This document shows, one piece after another, positions 12,701 to 22,895 of a stretch of DNA of 60,000 bases. Origin of the DNA: Adiantum capillus-veneris (taxonomy: Eukaryota > Streptophyta > Polypodiopsida > Polypodiales > Pteridaceae); the NCBI GenBank assembly GCA_014529385.2, contig CM043948.1, forward strand, positions 77,054,291 through 77,114,290. The letters are read 5' to 3'. The notes under the pieces are model-generated. The model worked only from the letters and a program-made list of their open reading frames with translations, searched no databases and had not been told where the DNA came from. Each line of letters opens with the position of its first letter. Positions within the stretch are counted from its first letter, which is position 1. The translations under genes were made by a program, and so were the position numbers.

Positions 12701-13390
12701 CATCCTATGTCTCAAGCTTGGGAATATCCTCATCAAGGTTTACTGCTTAGATTTCATCTGAAAACTGTACCCTTTACTCTCTAGCATCTTTCACAACAAA
12801 AACTGAACAGCCATACCTAGATTTGGTAAGCACATCTCTTGCTCGATTTTGACCCATTTTCATTTCTTCCACAACTGGAGCCGCTCTAACTGCATTCTCA
12901 TCATGGGAACCACCCCATCTCTTTGCAACCACAATACCCTTGGTTTTTCTTGCATCAACAATTCCCTTTGCATCACTTTCTTCTTAACTTTCACCTCTTC
13001 AATCCGCTTTGGCATCATTGCATCTGGCAAACATGCCTCGCATGTGGCTTCTTCAAAAGATTCTTGGTATGCCCTTTTGCTAGAGCCATCATTTCCTCAT
13101 ATGACACCGGCCATCAAACTCTACCTTGTCTCACACCTCTTCATGCAAGTAGTCCAAAAATTTTCTCAACTTAAGAGAACCAATATTTTCAACAGTAGTT
13201 ACCTTAACCAATTTTCCCCAAAGGGCTTCAAACTCCCATGTGAACGCTTGAAAATATTCTTACAAGCTCTGCTTCAACCCATCCAGCTTTCTTTTTACCT
13301 CATCCAACAAACCTACTCCAAAAGGCATCCTCCAAGGCTTCACAATTTGTCTTCACTTCTTTGGGTAGTTCATTAAACCAACACTTCACT
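9776..13390 (-). repeat. Array unit 3, truncated on the right
   Basis: The unit starts at TGGTAAGG directly after the primer-binding motif at 9763-9771. It contains an extra ~100-bp tandem duplication near 10,105-10,400 (the text 'actgatggcatccactnacaaaaacatcccattta' occurs twice). Similarity ends in 'cacttcactttcc' at about 13,390, so the last ~250 bp of internal sequence and the 5' LTR are missing. Confidence 0.65.
10491..10496 (-). promoter_or_regulatory. TATA box of array unit 3
   Basis: The minus strand reads CCCCTATAAAGGGGTATTC, in the same relative position as in units 1 and 2. Confidence 0.55.
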
Positions 13391-13395
13391 TTCCT

Positions 13396-13789
13396 TGTTA
13401 GCAGCAAGCTAACCCATGTAACATTTTTTGGGAGATTTATTGTAAAAACACTTATTCTATTGATAAATTGAGAATATTGTAACTCCTATTTGACAAGTGG
13501 ATATTGTCATCTATGAGCTAGAGCTATAAGATTCCAGATTGTATCAATTTATCCTTAGTTAGAGCTCCCAGATGATTAGTTTTTGACCCAAGAAACCTTG
13601 GCTAAGGTATAAAAGTCAATTTTGTAAAGTTAATTTCAAGTTTTTGGATAAGAAATACACAACATGAGCTTACAACACTCACTTCTCTCCTTCTCGTGCT
13701 TCTATCTCCCTTGTCGGTTGTTGCAATGCCATCGGTTGTGTTGCAACCACATGTAAGAGCTCTATAAACATATCATGGTAGATCGTACA
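13396..13789 (+). mobile_element. Plus-strand LTR with TATA box and primer-binding site
   Basis: The segment begins TGTTAGCAGC and ends ATCGTACA, so it is bounded by TGT...ACA. It holds a TATA box (TATAAAAG, 13608-13615), and directly after the end comes TTTTGGCGTCGCC, a primer-binding-like sequence starting TGG at 13792. It abuts the broken right end of the minus-strand array, so its insertion may have removed that array's 5' LTR. A second, more typical gypsy primer site lies at 14293, which allows an alternative, longer LTR (13396-14290). No partner LTR is seen in the window. Confidence 0.5.
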
Positions 13790-14292
13790 TTTTGGCGTCG
13801 CCAACCCGTGGTCTAATTTCATCATAAGTAGGAATTTAAGCTAGAAAATCACAAAATAGACATAGACGGGGTATTGGGGCATCATTGCTAAGCATTTAGA
13901 TGCATTCGGGGTCAAAAATAGCTAGGTCAAAATCTCACTACTGCTAATAATTGCATCTTTTGCACTTTATCAAAAGTGAAATTTGAGACCTTAAGCATGT
14001 GTGCTTAGGTCTTATATACTTGCCTTAGAAGTTTCATAACATTTGGATATCATTTAATGCTGTAACTATCATGGTGTGCTTGTCGATTAGTGAATAGCTT
14101 TTGATGACTTAGGTCATTTGAGCGTATGTTGTGTTAGATGCGAGTTGTCTGTTGTTTCCCAAGAGATTGACACTCTCTTGTAGCCTTCATGCACTAGTTG
14201 AGTCATCTTCATCCCATGGATTGACAATTATGTTTGTGGTTCTCACTATGTCTACAATAAGATAAGAGTGAGGTTAGAAAACCCATCCACAT

Positions 14293-14310
14293 TTGGCATC
14301 GCTGCCAGGG
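14293..14310 (+). other. Gypsy-type primer-binding site, alternative
   Basis: The text TTTGGCATCGCTGCCAGGGA directly follows CCATCCACA. The pattern TGGCNYCGYTGCCNGGGA is common after gypsy 5' LTRs in plants. It competes with the site at 13792; one of them may be a remnant of a nested insertion. Confidence 0.45.
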
Positions 14311-14835
14311 ATGAATAGATCTAAACTAGGGAAAACAAGAGAATCTTGTGTAGTTGTCCTTTAACTTCCTCTAGGATCACCTAGAGTTAAACTTTCTCTT
14401 TACAACCACATAGCTTAAGAGTGTCGTCTTTTGCTATGTAGATGTAGCTTGGGAGTAGATTGTACTTGCTAAGTACCTTGTAGGATTAGGTTAGGATTCT
14501 AAGAATGATTGATGTACAAGACAAGTCTTAAGATCAATGCTCAGGAAACCATTAAAAACAAAAAAACAAGTGTTTGTGGACACCTTCCACAACCCAATTG
14601 CAGTAGAACCTAGGAGTAGGGTAGGTAGAATCCGAGGTGGGATCTCAAATCATTGCTCACTCCATAAGAATCATCTGTGAGTTATTCATGTGAAGTTATA
14701 GAATTGAGGTCTATGGCTTTAAACAACATCAAAGGATTGTCAACCATAGAATCCGGCTGGAGATTATGCTCATAAAAGTTGTATGAACCAGTGGGTAAGC
14801 ATAAGGATGCATTTGAGGTAAATTTTCAAGAGTTT

Positions 14836-15900
14836 GTAAAAACTCAGATTATTTGCATTTACTTGATAATTTAGGCCAAATTAAGTTTTGACTTGAGTCA
14901 GAGGCTTAAAACATGTCACAAAAATTTACAAAAAGTATTCATATCAGGCCAAAAGTAAATAATCATGATTATTTACTTATAGCTCAAGATTGACCAAGGT
15001 TGATACTAGAGACTCTATGTATGATTACAAACATCTTTGGTGAAGGCTCATAGAATTTGGATAACAAAACAGATCAAAAACTTGATAAAAACTGAAATCT
15101 GTACTTTGTCAAGAAATTGAGTTTGATTTGATAAATCTTGTTCAAATTTGGTGAAACTTGACTCAAAGGCTTAGTTTAAAGTGTTTAACATGTGTGTATG
15201 CTCAGAGGATAAAAAATATGCTAAAATTTACCAGAAGTAAATAATCACGATTATTTACTTTTGCCCAATTTTCAAACATTTTTGGTCAACTAAGAATACC
15301 ACCGGTTCTATCTTGTTGTATTGAGCAATCATATCAGATTTGGTAAGATTTGGATCTATAAAGTGAGAAATTGTGGCCAATTTTGTAAGGACGGTCTGCA
15401 GACACAAAACTATTGATAAATTGAGCAAGGTTTATCCAAACTTGGTGAAACTTTGCTAGGGAGCTTAAGTTGAGTTGCTTTACCTGTTTGTATCAACATC
15501 TTGGCAAAAAAAAAACTAAAAATCTCCATAAGTAAATAATCGCAATTATTTACTACTACTGCTCCAGATTTGAGATGTTTTACACAATTGAGTATACCAC
15601 AAGGTCAAGCATATCAAGTAGACTCCTCATATCAAATTTGGTAAAATTTGGATCACAAAAGTGAGACTTAAGCCAGATTCTCAAAAACTAAGTCTGCGAA
15701 CACTAAATAGTTTGGACAAATCTTGTTCAAACTCAGTGAAACTTGTCCAGAGACTACAACAAGGTGTCTATATGGCAAAAAATTTCTAAAAAGTGAGAAA
15801 AATGGAGACAAGTAAATAATCAAATTATTTACTTTTGAGCCCCAGAGGCAAGATTTTGGACTTTTGAGCTTGTACAGTGTTAGAACAACATAATACAAGG
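14836..15900 (+). repeat. ~285-bp tandem repeat with a palindrome in every unit
   Basis: Four units with period about 280-295 bp each contain AAGTAAATAATC followed by its inverse GATTATTTACTT. Positions are 14953-14978 (perfect 26-bp palindrome), 15235-15260, 15530-15554 and 15810-15834. Between the palindromes the units share diverged text such as 'aaatttggtgaaacttg', 'agatttggtaagatttggat' and 'acaagttcaaactt'. There is no coding potential. The position, downstream of a primer site, recalls tandem repeats in untranslated parts of some plant gypsy elements. Confidence 0.75.
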
Positions 15901-16830
15901 CCACTGGTCAAGTTTGGGTTTCATCGGATCCAAATTAGTACATGTTAACTCAGTGTCTAGGTTGCAGATTAGTCCCTTAGCTCTTTGCAAGGGTCGAATC
16001 TGGAAATCTCATTTGCTGACTCACTTAGCTCAGATTGAAGTGATATACATGGACCAATCACAATAGTTAGCAAAAAATTGGACAGTCCTTGAGAGAAAAC
16101 AACTAACTTGGCTAAAACTGACACAAGAACCAAGTTGCAGGCAAAGAATTCCGATCTTGATATGAATTCAAGTCAAGTGGAAAAACGGATACCAATTCAA
16201 TCCATCGGTAAGTACTCTGTCTAGGGATTAACAAGTCTATATGAACCTTAGATCTGGTCGTATACTATCAAATCAAGGTTTAATTGGAGAGACCGCTAGT
16301 AGGATATCCACCAAACCCTTGGGTATAAGATAATTGCATACCCTTTTGTATTTTTGTAGTCCCTTGTCTTGTGGTCAAGTGCATCCATTATAGCCCTTAA
16401 GCCCACATCCTTTCTATGAATTAGAGCTTGGAAATTATATTGTCATCTATATACAGACTAGTGATGGAGGTTGACAAGAAGGCGAACTCCTTTTGGAGTT
16501 TCATTAGCTTTCCAAAGAGACACCTAGCTGAATTTATGGTAATGATATCCCACACTAGTGTGATGCTTGTGTTTTGATGACAAGTTGACGTTATAGAATA
16601 AATGATGTCCCCTATATACCTCTTGATGGAAAGGTGACATTATTTAAAGCGAGCACGTCTATGTAGGCTTGGATACCTATGTTACCTAACTATGCACAAT
16701 TAAGGTTAATAAACTTTGATCACACCTGCATTATTTTCACATAAAAATTGTAAGCCTTGCTTAGCGGCTTTCCTCCCCTCAATACTATTGTAAGTCCTTT
16801 TGGTGCATGCACCAATGCTCCCCTTTCCCC
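15901..16830. other. Gene-free stretch
   Basis: Mixed sequence without convincing frames or repeats, lying between the palindrome array and the duplicated segment that starts at 16831. Confidence 0.4.
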
Positions 16831-17061
16831 ATATAGCCCAATTGATCTTCCCAAACTGGGTATGGTTTATATACCTATTAGTTGAGTAGCTTTCACCATT
16901 AAACTACCTACCTTGATTAATTCTTTACTCATACTCTATTACCCACTCCCGATCTATTATTATCTCTTGCATGCCAATTAACCTCTTTATCGGCATCGCT
17001 ATGACTCGCAAGTGTAGTAGAATATTACATAACCTCGCAGCATCATCTCGCAAAGAGTTTC

Positions 17062-17062
<1 letters not shown>
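16831..17062 (+). repeat. Duplicated segment D1, left copy
   Basis: About 230 bp starting ATATAGCCCAATTGATCTTCCC are nearly identical to 21248-21480, with only a few substitutions (for example ACC/ACG and CTCG/CTTG near the end). Both copies run directly into an AC microsatellite. It is non-coding. Confidence 0.85.

Positions 17063-17120
<58 letters not shown>
17063..17120 (+). repeat. (AC)n microsatellite
   Basis: About 29 uninterrupted AC units. Confidence 0.95.
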
Positions 17121-17122
<2 letters not shown>

Positions 17123-18039
17123 ATCTAGCTGGCTAGTTTTTGGCTAACCCTTGGCTGACAGCTCCCCTTTGTGGTGTGCTAATCTAGAACTGCTACTCTC
17201 TAGAAAAGTTTCACCGAGTCTCTAGACAAGACCACATGTAATGGCTCATGGTACCAAATCTCTACCAGATGTATACCACACCCACACACACTCTTGCTTA
17301 GTAAATATAGATACTATTCTCTATTTCGGCCCTTCTCCAATCACGACCTTTGTCTGACTCTACAAGATGACAGTGTCGATTCTTACATCTACATTGTGAC
17401 GACATTCTGGAAGTCCTTGTGGGATCTCTTGGCTTGGTGATACATTCTGGGTTGCCCGCCCATCTCAATAGTATGCAATACACACACAAAGTCAGTGCAC
17501 CCACTCACTCGAGGAAAGGTGGTAGCCTTTAAGTTATTTTCTTTACCATAAACTGAGGGTCGGGATCATACATGGCAGGCTTGAGTAGTTGGGTTCCAAC
17601 TTAAATATGGTGTAATGTGTTTAAGGTTACCCAATTGTTAAAGGCTACCCATTATCTTATCTACACCTACCTCACCTACCTTCCTTTTGATCCTAGTAGT
17701 CAAAGGCTTTTTGGCAAAAAAACAAGGGCTCGTCTGCATTTTATAGTGCATATAATTAAACACACATGTCCCACACATAGCTTGCAGTAAGAAGCTTACA
17801 AAGGGATTGAACTTGCACACATGGCAACATTTCATTTGAATAAGCTTATCCGATGAATACTTCATAGGCCTTAAAAAAGTTCCATATCGTGTGAACTGCC
17901 CAGCCTAACAAAAATGAAGCGTTGTTCTCATTGCTTGCACCTCCAAAAATCTTATCCCTTAGGCTCTGTGCTCGTTTCCTGCACCTCTAAACACCGGATC
18001 CCTCCTTGTGCTCCTTGCGACAATCGGTATACATGTTCC

Positions 18040-18040
<1 letters not shown>
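17121..18040. other. Gene-free stretch
   Basis: No convincing coding frame. The best minus frames (17298-17504 and 17638-17865) have no recognisable domain and no conservation with the duplicated right copy. Confidence 0.4.
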
Positions 18041-18289
<249 letters not shown>

Positions 18290-21070
18290 GAGATGGAACG
18301 GTGGCATGCTGTGTTTAGCCTTCCTCCTGAGAAATGTTGTCCATAGAGATATTTGGTGTTACAAACCCCTTCATGATTTTCGTTTTCGGGTTCACCCTCT
18401 TTTTGCATACTGGCGAGATGCAGCAGACGACATGAGTTTACATTCTACCTCCTCCATTGGTCTCCCATCCTTAAGCCTCCTCCAATACTCGAAGCACCTT
18501 CTGTAATCGGATATCGATCAGGGAAACAGTGGCTGGAAACAACCTTCAACTTCTTCTGTGTCTCAGTACATACATCAAATTGGCAAGCAAGATGGTCTCC
18601 CTTGCAATAGCTAATGTGGAATATCTTCGAGCTACTACTGCATAGGCTCTGACACTCAACACTTGCTTCAAAGAGGAAAACAACATCGTCCAGGTAGGTG
18701 CACTGCACCTACTCTGTCCGGTAGAAAGTATATATTTTGTTTTGTACATTCATTATGACTTCTATTATGTCTTTTGATAATGGTCTTCTGATTCATTTTG
18801 GGAATTGTCACAAGCAATGGCAAAATACTGAAAAAATCTTAACACCAACTTGTTCTTATGTCGAGAATCGGCATTTAGGACATGATATTCATTCTTGCTT
18901 TATGATAAAGCATATAAATTTCCCAATTGACAGCAAAAAAGTACTTTAATCCATGAACGACACTTATTCAGTACTTTGTTTGATATGTAGGTTGCTTAGT
19001 TTTTTACTAGTTCTGGTTGTTTTGGCGTACTATAGCTTTACACATAGACATATACATGATGGCTTTCATAGTTTTTTCACTATCAAATATACAATTTAGA
19101 CATTTGGTTTGCAGGCTTTTTTTTGGCAAGAAAAAGTACAATATGTACTCAGATGAGTGGTAAACTGGTAATGGAAGCAAATGCAGGGTTATTGATTTCG
19201 GAAGAATAGAACTACAAGGACATTATAGATTTTGAGCTTGCTTTCCTTTTTGTGACGGCCGTTAACCTCTTGTGAGGGTCTCCGTAGAGATGGCTTTGAC
19301 TGGAAATTTGAAAACCTATCCGTTGTACAAAGGAGATGCTGTCCAAATTTTTCCTTTAGAGATAAGTAATCTAGATGATGGAATGGTACATACTGGTTTT
19401 TAAATACGATTATTTCTTATGTCCTTTTCGTTAATATAGTCATATGGAGCTGCTTTTTATCCAAGGTTTGTACTTGGACGTGAGTATCATCTCTTGGTGG
19501 TTATGACACATGATTTACTGGGAAAACTCATATCTGGTTATGGTTATTGCATTTGGATTTAACAAGGTTTTGTACTGACTTCAAGCTGAATAAAAACCTG
19601 ACTAGCATCATTTTTTACTTTGGTATACACGGATAGAGACCGTGAACCTTAAAGAAAACTAGAAAATTTGGGTTGATTGTCTACCATACATAATATACAT
19701 TAGACTCTCTGATGGGGTAGATTTATACAGGTTTGTTGCATATTGCTGGATTACGGGTTGAAACTTTTTTCAAAGTATCATATTTAGATGAATATTGGAA
19801 CTAGCATGGGTGGTGGCCTATGGTATCTTTTGGTTGACTGTCGGAATACAAATAAATGGCTACTTAATTGTTTTCGAATCTTTGAGAGACATACACCAGA
19901 GGATAGTTGTCATTACTTGTCTTGTCAGTACTAGCTTTGGACATTAACTGGATTTTTTAGCAAAACTGATTACTACATGGTAATCTTGGACACAGATATG
20001 TATGTTCACTACCTCGACTGTCGTGCCTTAGGATTGGGGTTCCCTCTCACTTACATAACGCCATTGGGATATAATTTGCTGAGTTGAGTCGTAGTACTAT
20101 GCGGTGATGCTTGACACGTTATAACCCTCTTACATGTTCAACTCAGAATACCATCATCTAGGTACCTGTATGCTCCTTGCACACACAGGAGTACATAAAG
20201 CTTCACAAACCCTGTACGTACATGTACATACGGTCCTTCTTGAGTTACAAATGAAATGTATCAAGAATAGGCCACTGCAAAAAGATGCATACGGACACAT
20301 AAACACACGATTCATAGCACACATAGACATGCTTACTGTTAATACTTTGGTTGTATGCTCATAAGCTGCTAGGTATTTCTCATATGGAGTATTTGATAAC
20401 CAGGCTGTAACGACAAAGTTTGCGTATTTGTACTTTTTGATGCACTTTCTGGGTCCTATAATGCTAATACTTACAGACTGACTAAACATAATTTAAACAT
20501 CCGTCTCACAATATGTATATAAATAACCTACGGTTCAACTTAAACATTTGCCTAGTTGCAGGAAACCACTTCTGATGAAGGTAAGTATATAGTGGTGAAT
20601 TCACAATTATAAAAATACTTTTTGATGCTATCGAATAAATGCATAATGTTTAACACAAAGGTTTACTTGAAATTAGTCCAAAGAATGGTAAAAGAGCCTT
20701 AATCCCCAAGTGGGGGTCTCAGATGAGATGGCAGTAGACTGAAATTTTTGAGAATTGATCCATTTTACAAAGGAGATGTTGTTCTTTTTTTTGGAATTAA
20801 ATGATGTAAACATTAGCATAAATAAATGGCTCAAACTTAATATTAGATCTTTGTTATGATGTTAGTCGTTGACACCTGTCTTCCCAAGTAGTGCCGGTTC
20901 TGACAGGCTTGTGTTTCTTGGATGGTGACAGGTAAGAGATTCTTTCCTTGGGATTACAACGGAAACTATAGCAGTAACGGAAGATCGTCCAATGTACCAA
21001 CAAATATACCAACTGGATCCTTCTACATACAGATGTAGTGGAAGCTCATTCCAAAGGATGGGCACATAAG
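18290..21070 (+). pseudogene. Possible decayed spliced gene or element, exon-like fragments
   Basis: Several fragments look like parts of an intron-containing gene, without a recognisable product. They are a broken frame at 18,490-18,700 (peptide text SDIDQGNSGWKQPSTSS and SYYCIGSDTQHLLQ, separated by a stop), a 37-codon frame at 19290-19403 (MALTGNLKTYPLYKGDAVQI), and a 19-bp microexon-like segment 20562-20580 flanked by TTGCAG and GTAAGTAT. A 51-codon frame near 20,935-21,069 is preceded by GGTGACAG. A ~100-bp module at 19,275-19,370 recurs, diverged, at 20,713-20,815. No function is proposed. Confidence 0.25.
18966..19240 (+). repeat. Duplicated segment D2, left copy
   Basis: Diverged direct repeat of 21961-22232. 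Shared landmarks are 'actatagctttacacatagacat', 'gatggctttca' and 'aaggacattata'. It lies in the same order relative to D1 in both places. Confidence 0.7.
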
Positions 21071-21247
21071 ATACAACACTAAGATATTATAGTGTAATGA
21101 GCAAAGATCAGATTTTTTATCTAAATGATTGTATTATCCATTAGATACGGAATGTTGTATTGGTGTATATGAAATGATTTATGACATCTTGTTTTAAAAT
21201 ATTGTTATTTAAATATATTATCTAATGCAATTGTCTAAGTATGGTTC

Positions 21248-21480
21248 ATATAGCCCACTTGATCTTCCCAAACTGGGTATGGTTTATATACCTATTAGTT
21301 GAGTAGCTTTCACCATTAAACTACCTACCTTGATTAATTCTTTACTCATACTCTATTACCCACTCCCGATCTATTATTATCTCTTGCATGCCAATTAACC
21401 TCTTTACCGGCATCGCTATGACTCGCAAGTGTAGTAGAATATTACATAACGTGGCAGCATCATCTTGCAAAGAGTTTCAA
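21248..21480 (+). repeat. Duplicated segment D1, right copy
   Basis: Nearly identical to 16831-17062, in direct orientation, 4.4 kb away. Together with the second matching pair at 18966-19240 and 21961-22232, it shows that a larger segment was duplicated and then changed by deletion and microsatellite growth. Confidence 0.85.
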
Positions 21481-21558
21481 TACACACACACACATACATC
21501 CTAAAAATCCTCTTTGTGCTCATTGTACCTTGGTCCCACCTCGCTTATCAAGAATGCA

Positions 21559-21567
<9 letters not shown>

Positions 21568-21656
<89 letters not shown>

Positions 21657-21685
21657 TCTCATACACACACACACACACACACACA
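21568..21685 (+). repeat. (TC)n(AC)n microsatellite
   Basis: A TC tract to 21646 switches to AC with a short CTCTCAT interruption, repeating the architecture at 18153-18288. Confidence 0.95.
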
Positions 21686-21960
21686 TTGGTTTACATAGCA
21701 ATGAAGATCCAGCTTTGATAGTTGACGGATATCCACAACTATGGATGACAACAATTTTGGGCTCTTTCAATTCTCTTGTTGTGCAATGATGGCATCACTT
21801 TGTGGATGTATAATTGTAGGAAGGAATCTATCATGAGAGAGTTTCTATTGTTATGGACACATGGCATATCTGGAAAATGCAAAATATGAATCCCACCTTT
21901 CTCTCGCATGTATGATACATTGGAGCATAACATATTCCAAGTAGGTGTAGTTGCACCTAC

Positions 21961-22232
21961 TTAGTACTTAGTTTGCTAGGGAGTCTGCTCAGTTTTTTAT
22001 TGGGTTTGGCTTTTTTGGCATACTATAGCTTTGTACGTAGACATGTGCACGATGGCTTTCACAATTTTGCATGCTCAAATATAGAATTTTAGAAATATTT
22101 GTTTAGGAGGCTGTTCTTGGCAATAAAAATTTGAATAGGTACTGAGATGAGTGTTGAATTGGTAATGGTAACAAATAGAGGGTTATTTACTTTGGAAGAA
22201 TAAAACTGCAAGGACATTATACATTTTGACAT
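21961..22232 (+). repeat. Duplicated segment D2, right copy
   Basis: Diverged direct repeat of 18966-19240. D1 and D2 are about 2.1 kb apart on the left and 0.7 kb apart on the right, so the right copy has lost about 1.5 kb or the left one gained it. Confidence 0.7.
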
Positions 22233-22895
22233 ATTGCAGGTTGATAGACAACACTTCCAAAAAACCAAAACTGGGATTTTTCTGCTCATATGTGGCTTGG
22301 AGATACACAGTGTGTGTCTAACATTAGGAGAAATATGGACCTTGCATGGGCCTTGTAAGGAATCCTAATTTTTAGGGATTAAGGCTAATGTTGTGTGGGG
22401 TTAAGGGGACAAGGGCATTGAAGAAGGTAGTTTTGAGTAGGCTTTTCTAGCCCTTTTTTTAGACAAATGTAGGATATGGACATAAGGGATTAATTTCTCT
22501 CTCTAGCTTTTCTAAAGTGAAGGAAGTATAGGGGGTGTGACCACATCTAGTCAAAATTTGACTTTAAAAAAAAACTCATTTTACTTATTTTTTTACTTAA
22601 AACTCCCTCCCAACATATATACCCAAAAATCATTTGTTGACCCATTTTTTAACCCACAAGCATAGAAAGTCCATTTTTTCAAAAATCTCTTCCCCCAAAA
22701 AGTAAAAAATGCTTTGTTCTCTTCTCCTCCTCCCTCCTCTCTCCGTCTCCTCTCCCTCCCTGCCCCTACCTTCCTCCTCCTCCCCAATCTCTCCCTCCCC
22801 CCGCCCCTTCCTCCTTCTCTCCTCCCATCTTCCTCACTCTCCCTCCCCCTCCCCCTCTATCTTTTCATCCTTTGCTTCCTCTTGCAATAGCTGCC
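22233..22895. other. Upstream region of element A with a polypyrimidine tract
   Basis: No coding frame is supported. The plus strand from about 22,705 to 22,870 is almost purely C/T (CTCCTCCTCCC, CCTCCCCC), immediately before the predicted start of the transposase at 22896. Such CT-rich leaders are common in plant 5' untranslated regions. No terminal inverted repeat matching element B was found here. Confidence 0.4.

Larger units (their letters stand above)
3335..13390 (-). mobile_element. Tandem array of three gag-only gypsy-like elements (minus strand)
   Basis: A block beginning near GGGGAACACA, followed by ACAATCAACACRYCTCTCTATAG, recurs at about 3,346, 6,942 and 9,785. Each start is followed by the same order of landmarks: a TATA box on the minus strand, a 'Caccacttggc' segment, the 'cattgttgaacattcatgttcaacc' segment and gag-like remnants. 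Before units 2 and 3 (plus coordinates) lies a primer-binding motif (minus TGGTGCCCC). The arrangement is LTR-internal-LTR-internal-LTR-internal, which unequal recombination between LTRs can generate. No pol domains are visible, so this is a non-autonomous element. The right end stops abruptly at about 13,390 without a 5' LTR, next to a plus-strand LTR. Confidence 0.7.

Noticed and set aside
14953-15834. CRISPR-like array from regularly spaced palindromes
   Set aside because: The spacing (~285 bp) is far too long, the spacers are related to each other, and the context is a eukaryotic LTR element.
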